Of a stretch of 64,000 nt of DNA, positions 32,561 through 43,433 are shown one piece after another. Within the stretch, counting starts at the first letter, position 1. Each line of letters starts with the position of its first letter. The notes under the pieces are model-generated. The model had not been told where the DNA came from. It ran no database searches and saw only the letters and a program-made list of their open reading frames with translations. The position numbers and the translations under genes were made by a program. Source of the stretch: Pseudogymnoascus destructans (Eukaryota; Ascomycota; Leotiomycetes; Thelebolales; Thelebolaceae). Where the stretch lies: positions 930,001-994,000 of the forward strand of contig NW_020167520.1 of the NCBI RefSeq assembly GCF_001641265.1, in the 5' to 3' direction.

Positions 32561-34400
32561 TGTCATACTGACATTCGTTGCACTCAGTTTGCTATCAAAC
32601 TCAAGAGCAAACTTAGAAATCTCCTCCTCAAACCTACAAGTCACCATACATATCTTGGCTTATCACACCAACAACAGAAGCAATACTACTCAACGATTGC
32701 TGCAAACTCTTCTACTACATCTGTTTATGCTACATACATCACGGCATATCATTTGGACACTCATTGAACAAGTTATTAAGAAAATCTCCTCCTTAAGGGG
32801 GTGGGCCAATACTACCACATGGCATATCTCTAACAACTAGAGGCCTAGGAACATGAACAATAGCTCTAGAAGCTTCTACAACCCTCTATGATTCATTACA
32901 CGTCATCGCTCCTTAGTTACCCACAAGATTGGTTAAGTTATGACATAATTTATCTATAGGTACTCTGACCTTGGACCTCCTTTTCACTTCCTATAGGCTA
33001 GGAACCCAAGAGATGGTTCTATGGGATTCTCTTACGTTCACTACATGATTAGCAAGCTAGTTGTGGGTCGCACTTGATTTCTAATACATTTACCAAGCCT
33101 GGTTAGTCATGGAAAGTCTTGGAAAATGAGAGAACTACACTCCTTTGGCATAAATAGGATTGCCCTTTCCTTAAGAAAGGGCAAGCAGACAATACAGTAA
33201 ATTGACTATCACATACTTCCACGTCTTTTACAAGCTTCCAAGCATTCATCTTGTTACTCCTTGTTTCTGAAAAGTCAGTGAGGTGTTAACCTCTGACTTA
33301 CCCCTGAGTTCCCAGACTCAACATTTGTTGCAACTTGTCTGAACCACTTCACTACATCACACACCTGATTGCTGCGTTGTGGAATAGTCTAAGTGTAATG
33401 GTGGGTGCACCAGATGTGAGAATCTAGCCACCCAAGGAAGGGATGAATTTACTAAGACAACACACTGTCTTAGAAAACAGAGCCAAAGGGTCGTAGCTTA
33501 GACTATTCCACAACGCAGCAATCAGGTGTGTGATGTAGTGAAGTGGTTCAGACAAGTTGCAACAAATGTTGAGTCTGGGAACTCAGGGGTAAGTCAGAGG
33601 TTAACACCTCACTGACTTTTCAGAAACAAGGAGTAACAAGATGAATGCTTGGAAGCTTGGAAAAGACGTGGAAGTATGTGATAGTCAATTTACTGTATAG
33701 TCTGCTTGCCCTTTCTTAAGGAAAGGGCAATCCTATTTATGCTAAAGGAGTGTAGTTCTCTCATTTTCCAAGATTACCAGGCTTGGTAACTGTAGTCGAC
33801 GTAAGAGAATCCCATAGAACCATCTCTTAGGTTCGTAGCCTATAGGAAGTAAAAGGAGGTCCAAGGTCAGAGTACCCCTATAGACAAATTATGTCATAGA
33901 CAAATTATGTCATAACTTAACCAATCTTGTGGGTAACTAAAGAGCGATGACATGTAATGAATCATAGAGGTTCGTAGGAGCTTTTAGAGCAATCGTTCAT
34001 GCTCCTAGGCCTCTAGTTGGTAGAGATATGTCATGTGGTAGTATGAGTGATGTCATGTAATGAATCATAGAGGGTTGTAGAGATATGCTATGTGGTAATA
34101 TCGGCCCAGTAACTAAGGAGCGATGACGTGTAATGAATCATAGATGGTTGTAGCAATCGTTGAGTAGTATTGCTCTTGTTGTTGGTGTGATAAGCCAAAA
34201 TATGTATAGTGACTTGTAGGTTTGAGGAGGAGATTTCCAAGTTTGCTCTTGAGTTTGATAGCAAACTGAGTGCAACGAATGTCAGTATGACACTAAGCTA
34301 CAACCCTTTGGCTCTGTTTCCTAAGACAGTGTGTTGTCTTAGTAAAATCATCCCTTCCTTGGGTGGCTAGATTCTCACATCTGGTGCACCCACCATTACA
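32561..34400 (+). repeat. Solo LTR family A, copy 3, target duplication AGAGC, split by copy 4
   Basis: Segments 32561-33393 and 34298-34400 make one LTR starting TGTCATACTGACATTCG and ending CACCCACCATTACA. AGAGC occurs at 32556-32560 and 34401-34405. The interruption at 33394-34292 is another LTR of the same family in reverse. Confidence 0.92.
33394..34292 (-). repeat. Solo LTR family A, copy 4, inside copy 3, target duplication CTAAG
   Basis: 899 bp, reverse orientation, flanked by CTAAG at 33389-33393 and 34293-34297. It differs from the other copies by small deletions and local duplications in its distal third (near 33890-34150), also seen in copy 6 at the right edge of the window, so these two form a subfamily. 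Confidence 0.9.
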
Positions 34401-34850
34401 AGAGCCCTGCTGGCGATCGCCCAAAAAGATCAGCGCAGGTTGACCAACGTCCTGGATACGCAAGGTGAGGTAGGACTACACAAAGAGCAGTCTCTAAGTC
34501 TGGCTTTACCCGGTCTCCCCATTCGATTTTATAAAGCCAAAGGAGTGGCACAAGCCAGGTGATTTCCTCGATTGAAAACCTTAATAGTATAAGAACCTAT
34601 ACCCCAAACCTCAACCCCTATTCAATTACTTACCGGAACTTGTGAACTACCCGCCCTGGACTTTGACTACCCCACAATCATAGATTCCAGTTGAACTTCT
34701 CATATTCGTATGTAATCCGGGCTTGTGGGTGTTGAGTTATATGTAAAGACCGTATAAGCCACCGATAATATCGGCGCCAGTGACGACGTCGAACAAGGCT
34801 GCTGCGCAAACAGTAAGAGCAATCAACTCTAGCTCTTCAATATCCGACAT

Positions 34851-35340
34851 TAGGTTATATTACTATAACCTCCTTTATTTTTACACAGTATAGTAGCTAC
34901 GTCGCAAAGATATTTTATAACAAAAGTGGTGGTCAAATAGGGGTAATTTGCAGTGGTGGCAGTCGCAAAATGGTATATATAGGTACTTCCATTTACATAT
35001 ATATTTGTATGGCAATAGACGTACTGCGATGTATCTTTTTCCGGCCGCTATCACCACTCCCCCCACCCGCCCAGTTCCAAAGCACTTACTGAAGTAGAAA
35101 AATTTATCAAAGGCCAGTATTTTACAGAGGGAACAAAGGGCTCTAGTCACATAGGGGATTGCAAAGGGAACGCCGTAGGGGGTATGGTTGGAAGGGGAGA
35201 ATTATCTAACGACCGATCATAATCCAACTTTTCTACACCGATCAATACAGTCAATATCACCAAACTTTTGATATTGCCTAATTAGGAGGTATGGTAAGTA
35301 CTAAACAAGGATTCTATTGCTCTAATACTAATATAATCTA
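34851..35340. other. Right flank of Harbinger element 2, no gene
   Basis: AT-rich, with short frames only. No terminal repeat recognised. Confidence 0.45.
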
Positions 35341-35421
35341 GTAGTACTGTAGTACTGCTTGGCATCACTGGATTAGGTAGTGTCAAGCCGACGACTGTCG
35401 AACACTGCTGAATCGCTCTAA
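35341..35421. repeat. 77-80-bp dispersed repeat, copy 2
   Basis: Nearly identical to 12095-12171 (GTACTGCTTGGCATCAC ... GAACACTGCTGAATCGCTCT). It lies between Harbinger element 2 and an LTR. Confidence 0.6.
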
Positions 35422-35444
35422 TATCTCTGAGTTCTCACTTTTGG

Positions 35445-35816
35445 TGTAAGGACACAGGGCACCCAGCTCACAGTAATAGCATATGAGAGTGCGAGTTGGA
35501 GGCTAAACGGATGCTATCCTATAGGTCTACTACGAAGGATACAAAAAAGATGAATGGGGGACCCCGTTGAGTCTGTTTCCTTAAATACCCGAAACGGGTC
35601 CGAGTCGGTTAATCCAACCCTAGCCCTGAACCTTCCACCGCAACAGGTCCGCATCGACCCCGAACCCTACACCCTTACCGTTCCCCACTATAGTGTAACT
35701 CGCTATGTGCTCCTCAACTGGTACGAAACAGCACCGAGTCGGTTTTCATGCCTGTGGTGACCGTAACAGCTCTGAGGCGGGTCCTTCGAGTATCTAGGTA
35801 AGGAGGCATCCTTACA
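35445..35816 (+). repeat. Solo LTR family C, copy 2, 372 bp, target duplication TTTGG
   Basis: Starts TGTAAGGACACAGGGCACCC and ends GGCATCCTTACA; TTTGG flanks both sides (35440-35444 and 35817-35821). Longer than the other family C copies by about 125 bp in its 3' half. Confidence 0.88.
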
Positions 35817-35996
35817 TTTGGGTGCGTACAGTAACGCTTCACCGGAATTAGGAGTAATTATAGTATACCACAGTACTCGTGCAGCCCAAAAGTTTCCATA
35901 GGGTCTGTGCACAACAGCCAATTAGATTGTAAGAATCTACCAAGCACCATGTACTTGTACCCGACTACATGCGTAGAAAATGTACACGCGTAGAGT

Positions 35997-37374
35997 ATGA
36001 GAGTGAATGAAGCAATAATACCACTGCATGCTGCAATTATTACCTTGCGTGTATACATGAACGCATCATATGGAGAGATTGAAAAGAAGCTTGGAATCTC
36101 AGCTGACTCTATTGCATATACATGGCACCAAACTGTTAAAAGGGCAGGGAATACTGAAATTCACAACCTTCTCCAACACCTCGAATCAAAGCCACAAAGC
36201 GGAAGACCACAGACAATTCAAAAGGATTCTGAAGAGTCACTACGCATACGATCTTTGCTACTTGCAAATCCATTTGACACTTTTCAACAAGTTATTAATA
36301 AGGAAAATCTACGCTATGCACGATCAATTGTCGAACGAGTTGCAGAGAATCACTCAAGTGTTGAAATTCCACAACTATTGTACGGAAAAACATCTGCCTC
36401 AAGCCCTACTTGGATAATATCATTCCTTCAGTACGATGGAAATTCTGCAAATGGGCACTATCCGAACTTGAAGTTGGATCAAATTTTATTTTCTCAGACG
36501 AATCATATATCAATTTCGGAGGGAATCCACATAAGAAACGACGGATAACAGTTCAACGGGGTCAAACAGCAGAGAGCATGGCAATTCAACAGAAGAAATC
36601 TTTATTTCAAGTTATGTTTTGGGGAGCAATGAGTTCAGAAACCTCTATCTTACGCCCTTCTCGTTCATGGATTCCTGAAAGTATAGAAGAGAAGCAGATA
36701 CATGTGAAAAAAACTACGAGAGATAAATGCATATTGGAAATCAAAAGCAGAGAATGAACTTGTTAGAGCAACAACAGTTGGAACTCTTGAGTACGGATAT
36801 ATGGAAACTCTAAATGCAGATATTCGGAATGGCAAAAGCAAATGGAAAAAGGCACAAGTTGCTTCACAAGAGTTTGGAGATATAGAGACATGGAGTAGAG
36901 GACGGCAATCAGAAGGGCAAGAAGTTTCAAAGGGCAGGATTGATTGGTTTCTATATCGAGAGATGGTTCTTATTCCTCTTCTCTTCCCCTTTTCGAAAAG
37001 TAAAGGCTTTACATCCTACAAAACGAGTATGGTTTGTGGATGATAATGTAAGTCTTCATTTGAAGGCTCACCGATCATTGGAAGATTATATGAAGAAGGA
37101 GGGAATCTATAGAGTGAAATTTTGGCCTCCAAACTCTCCCGATTTGCACCCTATTGAAAATGCCTTTGATTATCTCAAGGATCAGGTTGATGGCTATACA
37201 CCATTAAACGGAGGGAAGTTTGAGAGAGCTCATGCACGGGTATTTCTTGAGGAAGAATGGGGGAAAAAAATGTATGGGAAATCTACACAATTATGTGCTT
37301 CGTTTAAGGACAAGTTGGAGCGGTTTTTATTGCAGTCAATGGGGGGAACAACTTTCGTGGGTAGATCAGTATGA
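35997..37374 (+). pseudogene. Tc1-like DD37E transposase, frameshifted
   Basis: Helix-turn-helix region at 35997-36390 (YGEIEKKLGISADSIAYTWH), then a frameshift near 36395. The catalytic part continues at 36410-36757 (FIFSDESYINFGG, first Asp; VMFWGAMSS), another shift near 36700-36760, and 36801-37374 in two frames with GRIDWFLYRE, VWFVDDNVSLHLKAH (second Asp) and WPPNSPDLHPIENAFDYL (Glu). Thirty-seven residues separate the second Asp and the Glu by my count. Closely related to the gene at 28755-30108. The 3' end lies just before LTR C copy 3. Confidence 0.85.
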
Positions 37375-37375
37375 G

Positions 37376-37622
37376 TGTAAGGATGCCAAAGCCCTCAGTG
37401 ATGGAAAGCATCGGAGTCGGGCAGGTTACAGTCACGTGGGGAGCATTAGGGTAGGTTAGCCGAGTCGGACCGGTTTCGGGTACTTAAGGGGATTGACCAA
37501 ACGGGGTTCCTCATCATCTTTTTTGTATCCTTCATAGTAGACCTATAGGATAGCATCCGTTTAGCCTCCGACTCGCACTCTCATATGCTATTACTGTGAG
37601 CTGGGTGCCCTGTGTCCTTACA
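37376..37622 (-). repeat. Solo LTR family C, copy 3 (247 bp), imperfect target duplication
   Basis: Reverse orientation: TGTAAGGATGCC ... GTGTCCTTACA. Flanking 5-mers are ATGAG and ACGAG, one mismatch, suggesting an old insertion. It sits near the 3' end of Tc1-like element 4. Confidence 0.82.
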
Positions 37623-38369
37623 ACGAGTAGAGTATGTACATGCATTTTCTCAAGTACTTACATGCCCCACTTATTATGCACAGACCCTGTGGAAACTTTT
37701 GGGCTGCATGAGTAGGCAGTAATAGGCAGTACAGTCATAATCCGTTAAGTCGATAGCTCGGGTCCGGTAAATACCATCGAGATAGCGTAAATATCAAGAT
37801 ATCGAACGTATTTTGGTAACGTAGGTCATGGCGTAAGTGGTCTAATGGCGTAAGCTGTCTACCCCACCAAACCACCAAACTACCAGACCACCACATCACC
37901 TCATCCAACCCAACATGGTGTGACGGAAGTCAATAACAGCACAAGAGCTTGATATTCAAGTAACTGAAGCAGTACTAGGAATTAAGTCTGGTAAATTTAA
38001 ATCTGCATATCAAGCTGCAAAGGTCTTGGGGCTTACAAAGACCACTGTCACTAAGCGGCTAAATGGAGGCTTAACGTGTGTAGAAGCACGTCAAAAATAG
38101 TAGTTATTATCAAAAAACCAGGAGAAAACCCTCTTAAAGTGGATTAAAGAGCTTACTGCAAGCGGCTATGCTCCTAGCCATCGCATATTATGTGAGGTTG
38201 CAGAGGAAGTCCGGTCAAACAAGTGTCAGGTCTTCCTAACCCAGTGAGCTAACCTGTGGAGTTGACCACCTCAGTCAAGTCAACCACCAACCCATCAAAC
38301 CTGCCATAGACTGGCAGACTCGGCTATTTCTAACTAGTGGCTTGGCAGACCCTATCAAACTGACCGGCC

Positions 38370-38455
38370 CAGCAGCAGACCCAACTGATCCAGCAGACCT
38401 GACTGACCCAGCAGACCTGACCAACCCAGCAGACCTGACCAACTCAACAGACACA
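38370..38455. repeat. ~18-bp imperfect tandem repeat in pogo element 3
   Basis: About four to five imperfect copies of CCCAGCAGACCTGACCAA lie in the linker between the DNA-binding and catalytic regions of the decayed pogo transposase. Confidence 0.6.
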
Positions 38456-38783
38456 AACTCAACAACCACAACTCCAACTACCTAAGTTACCACTTGGGCA
38501 AGATTGGGTGCCACGGTTCATTCAGAGGCATCCTAACTTATGCATTAGTTAGGAAGGAGGGTTGAGGCACAAAGGATGAATGGGGTTACAAAGCATGTGT
38601 TGAGGGGGTGGTTTGACGCATACAAGAGCCTCACAACAGAGCTAAAAATCGAAAACCACAACACCTACAATATGGATGAGACTGGATTTTCAATTGGAAC
38701 AATGCAATCAACAAGAATTATCGTGGATTCTACACTTAGGACGCGTTTTCAGGCACATCCAGGGAGGCAGGAATGGGTCTCTG

Positions 38784-40089
38784 TGTCATACTGACATTCG
38801 TTGCACTCAGTTTGCTATCAAACTCGAAAGCAAACTTAGAAATCTCCTCCTCAAACCTACAAATCACTATACATATTTTGGCTTGTCACACCAACAACAA
38901 GAGCAATACTACTCAACGATTGCTACAACCCTCTATGATTCATTACACGTCATTGCTCCTTAGTTACTAGGCCGATATGACCACATAGCATATCTCTACA
39001 ACCCTCTATGATTCATTACTTGACATCACTCCTTAGTTACTGGGCTAATACTACACATGACATATCTATATCAACTAGAGGCCTAGGAACATGAACGATA
39101 GCTCCAAAAGCTTCTACAACCATCTATGATTCATTACACGCCATCGCTCCTTAGTTACCCACAAGATTGGTTAAGTTATCACATAATCTGTCTATAGGGG
39201 TACTCTGACCTTGGACCTCCTTTCACTTCCTATAGGCTAGGAACCTTGGTTCTATGGGATTCTCTTATGTCGACTACAGTTACCAAGCCTGGTTAGTTAT
39301 GGAAAGTCTTGGAAAATGAGAGAACTACACTCCTTTAGCATAAATAGGATTGCCCTTTCTGTTACGGCTACAGTAACATGACATCATGGTTACAGGGCCT
39401 GGGCCTAGTAACGTGACGTGTGAGTCACAGGGGGCAAGCGGGGTAGGCTGCCATGTGATGGGGCTAATGGATAGTTGCAGAAACTAGTGGATATTGGATA
39501 GTTGAGCTATCCACGAACTATCCTGAATATCTAGCTATCTGCCAACTATCCAGATTACCCATGAGGCATGACGCCACTATATAAGTAGATAGTATTTCCT
39601 TAGATAGGAGCTTCGTGCTCAACTCAATATAGTATTCTTTACAATACTGTAACGTGTTACTTGGAAAGCCTTTGTGTCTAATCCCCTGCCTCCTCTGTCA
39701 AGTCAACCTTACACAAGAAACCTCTGTGTCTTCTATCGTTTAGAAGTCAGCGTTACACTTTCCTTAAGAAAGGGCAAGCAGACAATACAGTAAATCGACT
39801 ATGACATACTTCCACATCTTTTCCAAGCTTCCAAGCATTGGTCTTGTTACTCCTTGTTTCTGAAAAGTCAGTGAGGTGCTAACCTTTGACTTATCCCTGA
39901 GTTCTCAGACTCAACATTTGTTACAACTTGTCTAAACCACTCCACTACATCATACACCTGATTGCTGCATTGTGGAATAGTCTAAGCTACGACCCTTTGG
40001 CTCTTTTTCCTAAGACAGTGTGTTGTCTTAGTAAAATCATCCCTTCCTTGGGTGGCTAGATTCTCACATCTGGTGCACCCACCATTACA
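38784..40089 (+). repeat. Solo LTR family A, copy 5, target duplication CTCTG, split by LTR B copy 2
   Basis: Starts TGTCATACTGACATTCG and ends CACCCACCATTACA; CTCTG flanks at 38779-38783 and 40090-40094. A 398-bp LTR of family B interrupts it. The first ~350 bp contain extra copies of a CTCTATGATTCATTAC segment, as in copy 4. Confidence 0.9.
39360..39757 (+). repeat. Solo LTR family B (variant), 398 bp, target duplication CTTTC
   Basis: Starts TGTTACGGCTACAGTAACAT and ends TCAGCGTTACA. CTTTC occurs at 39355-39359 and 39758-39762. The 3' half, with CTATATAAGTAGATAG and the end, matches LTR B copies at 18473 and 50049; the 5' half differs and lacks their 86-bp duplication. Confidence 0.9.
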
Positions 40090-40367
40090 CTCTGCTGTTG
40101 AGTGCATCTGTATGGATGGAACAACCACCGACCCCCTCATTATCTTCAAGGGACAGAATGTACTACAGAGCTGGATTCCAAAGACGTTATAAGCAAATGG
40201 CACTTCTCTGCAAATACAAAGGGATGTACAAGCAATCTTCATGGATTAGAGTGGCTACAACGCGTTTTTGAGCCCTCTACAAGAGCAAAAGCAACACTTC
40301 CAAATGGACAACTACAACAAATGCTCCTTATTTGTGATGGCCATGATAGCCATATAAGTGGGAGCTT

Positions 40368-40614
40368 TGTAAGGACACAGGGCACCCAGCTCATAGTAAT
40401 AGCATATGAGAGTGCGAGTCGGAGGCTAAACGGATGCTATCCTATAGGTCTACTACGAAGAATACAAAAAAGATAATGAGGAACCCCGTTTGGTCAGTCC
40501 CCTTAAGTACCCGAAACGGGTCCGACTCGGCTAACCTACCCTAATGCTCCCCACGTGACTGTAAGCTGCCCGACTCTGATGCTTTCCATCACTGAGGGCT
40601 TTGGCATCCTTACA
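40368..40614 (+). repeat. LTR family C, copy 4 (247 bp), no target duplication
   Basis: Same termini as the other C copies. Flanks AGCTT and CCTAC do not match, and a block of the pogo transposase (third catalytic Asp and ~100 residues) is missing exactly here, so a deletion accompanies the LTR. Confidence 0.85.
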
Positions 40615-41276
40615 CCTACAACAGACGTAGTAGAATGGCCAAGGACTCCAACAGAGCATAATATTTTTGAGAAAGTATTTTTGAATAGCAGTCCTCCTGA
40701 TTTTCAGACACTTCACAAAGCAAATACAGTTCTCTCTTCTACAATAAGTCATGGTGGTGTTTTGAACGCTCCTACAAAGCGATATATTCATAAGTTAGCA
40801 GATGAGACAGAGAGGCTTAACACACACCACATACTACAACAAAGAGAGACAGATAACTTGCGCTCAATTATTCAGAAGCGCAGAGTATAAAATAAGGGCA
40901 GTTTTGAAGGGCCAATTCCACATCTCTACTGAAGAGCTACGGTCGCAAGTAGCAGAAGCAGAAGCAGCAACAGCAAAAGCAACAGCTTCACAGAGGTCTA
41001 GAACAACACCATGACTTATTAATGAAGCTACAATTGAGGAAATAGATGAAAAGAGTGAAGAAGAGCTATATGACAGCGATTTAGATGAATTGGCACTATA
41101 GTAATTGAATTATTTGCGATTTTTTGAGTTGGCAGTTTGGTGGTTTGGTGGGGTAGACCGCTTACGCCATTAGACCGCTTACGCCACGACCTACGTTAGT
41201 GGACAGGGGGGTTGAGGCCAGCAAAACGTATCGACTTAACGTGAATCGAGTATCGACTTAACGCGTCATGGCTGTA

Positions 41277-41957
41277 GGAATAGACTGGATTCAAGAGCTA
41301 TCTACGGGGCCTACGCTACCTATTTGTAAACCAAGATGGGCACTCCGTTTGACCCTGGAATTGCCCAACCCCACGCCCGTCCTGCCGCTGAGCTTGGTTC
41401 TACGCCTAGCTCAGCCTAGCAGGTCACCTAGCTCCGACCTACCTAGCGAAGCTATTGGTGCCCGCTTTGCCTTCAGCGCTAGCGATGCCTGACACTGGCT
41501 GCCCTCCAGAACAGATAATTCCTTCTTCGCTAGCCCGTGGGGGTATGGTGGGGGGCCGCTTCTACAACAAGAATCAACTTTCATATACTATATCACGTGA
41601 CATTAATATATCAAATCGTGATGGCATATACACTTGATTACGCCGTGCATAATGCCATCCACCATCACTCCCATCTACTATGAATTCATAAAGATAGTAT
41701 TCCAGAGCACAATATCAGAAGGCCTATCTGACGACAGTAAAATCTTAGGGTCGAAACTAAACTACCGCCACGCTAAACGTGGCCGCGTGCTGCGCGGGCC
41801 GAGACGCGGGGAGAAGAGGGGTACAAAAGGGTCTAGTCCAAATTTGGCCCGTTTGATTTTGCTTACAGTGCTCTATCAGTCGAGGCCATAGGGATTTTGC
41901 ATATAGATTATATTTATCCACCCTGGGGTCTTCATCGTTTTTATATTTACACCCAAT
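41277..41957. other. Intergenic, 5' flank of transporter gene
   Basis: Short frames only. The last ~100 bp are the likely leader/promoter of the EamA gene. Confidence 0.5.
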
Positions 41958-43233
41958 ATGTCTCTTCGGGCCAGCGATGATGCGCCACATGGCGGACAAG
42001 AGGCTGACCCGACCCCGGCTCCACAGGCAACATGGAAATCAACGTGGAATAATAATAAGGGACTGATCTTTATCGTCCTTGCTCAAGCTATTGCATCGTC
42101 TATGGATGCAATAGCCCGCTTCCTTCAGCAGGGCGAGCATAAGATGCACCCCTTCCAGGTACGTAGCTTGCCACTCGACGATGGACTGCCGTGAGAATAG
42201 TCGCTGATTGGATAACTAGATAATCTTCGCACGAATGGGCATGACGTTCGTTCTCAGCTCGCTGTACATGTGGTGGACGAAGGTGCCAGACTTCCCGCTT
42301 GGGAGGGCTGATGTCCGAGGCTGGCTTGTCGTCCGCGCGCTGTTTGGGTTTTTTAGTTTGTTTTGTTTGTACTGTGAGACTCACTTACCACACGACTTAC
42401 CCCGGATTCGGGCCATTAGAGGATTGCGATGCTAATAACATATAGATTCCGTGCACTATCTCCCCCTCGCTGAAGCAACCGTCTTCCGCTCCCTCATCCC
42501 CATCGTCACCGCATGGGCCTGCTCGATCTTCCGTGGCGAGATCTTCAGCAGCCGCGACCTTCTTGCTGGTGTTGTTGCTCTCGTCGGGGTCATCTTTATC
42601 GCCCACCCCTCCAGCCTCTTTTGGCCCGCCGCCAATGATGACATTCCCCGTCCCAGCGACATCGACCACGTCTCCCCCACTCAGCGCCTCCTCGCCATCA
42701 CCGCCTCCCTTATCGGCGTCCTCGGCGCCTCAGGGGCTTACACCATGATCCGCGTCATCGGCACTCGCGCCCATGCCCTGATATCCGTCAATTACTTTGC
42801 CGTTCTTGGCACGTTTGGTTCTGCCGCCGCCGTTCTCGTCGTGCCGGGGATGTCCTTTACGATGCCCCACGGGGCCCGCGAGTGGGTCCTAATGGTGCTG
42901 CTGGGTGTGATTGGCTTCGCCCTGCAGTTCCTGTTGACGGCCGGGCTGCAGCTCGATCGCAGTAGCAAGGCGACGAGTATGTTGTATACGCAGGTGTTGT
43001 TTGCGTTGTCTTTTGACTTTGCGATCTGGGGCGTCTTGCCGGGCGGGTGGAGCTTGTTCGGTGGGGCGATCGTAATTGGGAGTACTCTGTGGTCCGCACT
43101 GTCGAAGCCAAGCAAGCATGCGGCAGCACCGGCGAAAACAGTGGTGGTTGATGAGGAGAGCGGGCTCCTTGGCGGCCAGCGTGGGGAAGATGCCGTTCAG
43201 ACGGCACAGAGGAGAGCAAGTATCAGTGTCTGA
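41958..43233 (+). CDS. EamA/DMT-family membrane transporter, 380 aa
   Basis: Exons 41958-42158, 42220-42373 and 42446-43233; both introns have GT-AG ends and the joined frame is continuous. The product has ~10 hydrophobic segments in two EamA repeats: first repeat from GLIFIVLAQAIASSMDAI through FRSLIPIVTAW and LLAGVVALVGVIFIAH, second from LLAITASLIGVLGASGAYTM through SMLYTQVLFALSFD and GGAIVIGSTLW. The N-terminal ~30 residues and the last ~45 (VVVDEESGLLGG...) are cytosolic. Members of this drug/metabolite-transporter family move small metabolites across plasma or organelle membranes; the substrate cannot be inferred. The gene is intact and not in an evident cluster. Confidence 0.92.
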
Positions 43234-43401
43234 GAACGGACTTGATGCGGAAGATACTTCGAAGACTGTGTAGAGTGGATTCTCAGAGTTTGAGGGAGCT
43301 TGGCCATGGTTGTCTCGGCGCCAACCATGTTGTGATTTTGATTCGTTATGATATGATACCATGGGAAACATGACGTGATAAAGGCATACGGCCCACGCCT
43401 C

Positions 43402-43433
43402 ATGAGCATGAGCATGAGCATGAGCATGAGCAT
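43402..43433. repeat. (ATGAGC)n microsatellite
   Basis: Five tandem ATGAGC units followed by ATGG, in the 3' flank of the transporter gene. Confidence 0.9.

Larger units (their letters stand above)
30452..34850. mobile_element. PIF-Harbinger element 2, nested by a foldback and two solo LTRs
   Basis: Accessory gene (plus strand) and transposase (minus strand) converge with 12 bp between their stops, as in element 1. A 0.3-kb foldback interrupts the accessory gene, and LTR A copy 3 (with copy 4 inside it) interrupts the transposase. Limits are gene limits; the ends were not identified. Confidence 0.8.
31831..34850 (-). pseudogene. Harbinger transposase with in-frame stop, split by solo LTRs
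   Basis: Homologue of the transposase at 2272-3371. Probable exon 1 starts at 34850 (MSDIEELELIALTVC; start uncertain), followed by an intron with a GTAAGT donor near 34635, then exon 2 (ALCVVLPHLAYPGRW ... DLFGRS). LTR A copy 3 interrupts it at 32561-34400, after which the frame continues directly (STVFNDVMSHLVYEFEAVL, then IWGFVDGTF with the first Asp). A TAG stop near 32356 precedes the remaining catalytic part to 31831 (LYLYGDPAYH and SSVRIAVENAFG). No short intron equivalent to 2964-3008 was resolved here. Confidence 0.8.
35876..37712 (+). mobile_element. Tc1-like element 4 (DD37E-type), contains LTR C copy 3
   Basis: Ends start CTCGTGCAGCCCAAAAGTTT and match on the opposite strand at 37712; TA flanks at 35874-35875 and 37713-37714. 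Without the nested LTR it is close in size to element 3 (about 1590 bp). Confidence 0.88.
37915..41101 (+). pseudogene. Pogo-like transposase, heavily interrupted
   Basis: The N-terminal Psq-type helix-turn-helix is readable (ITAQELDIQVTEAVLG, then SAYQAAKVLGLTKTTVTKRL), with stops after the first codons and near 38098. A variable repeat-containing stretch follows (38225-38500), then LGQDWVPRFIQRHPN-like sequence and NTYNMDETGFSIGT (first Asp). LTR A copy 5 interrupts at 38784-40089, after which the frame resumes with VECICMDGTT and LLICDGHDSHISG (second Asp). LTR C copy 4 then replaces the segment with the third Asp, and the C-terminal part TPTTDVVEWPRTP to 41101 remains. Clearly dead. Confidence 0.83.
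37819..41196 (+). mobile_element. Fot1/pogo-type element 3, inflated by three LTRs
   Basis: Ends begin ACGTAGGTCATGGCGTAAGT (left) and the matching ACGTAGGTCGTGGCGTAAGC on the opposite strand (right), flanked by TA at 37817-37818 and 41197-41198. A TGGCGTAAG motif occurs twice at each end with a 17-bp period. Nested inserts are LTR A copy 5 (itself holding LTR B copy 2) and LTR C copy 4. Confidence 0.9.
37732..41274. mobile_element. Outer pogo-type MITE split by pogo element 3
   Basis: The left piece (37732-37816) begins CAGTCATAATCCGTTAAGTC and the right piece (41199-41274) ends with the reverse complement of CAGCCATGACGCGTTAAGTC; TA flanks are at 37730-37731 and 41275-41276. Joined, the pieces are only ~165 bp, so this is a miniature element. 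CGTTAAGTCGATA is repeated at the right end with a 22-bp period. Pogo element 3 is inserted at a TA inside it. Confidence 0.75.

Noticed and set aside
34881..35150. 89-codon minus-strand ORF
   Set aside because: AT-rich with no domain, in the flank of a transposon; probably chance.
9677..40089. Recurrent ORFs such as LKSKLRNLLLKPTSHHTYLG in several places
   Set aside because: They are translations of LTR family A and recur only because the LTR recurs.
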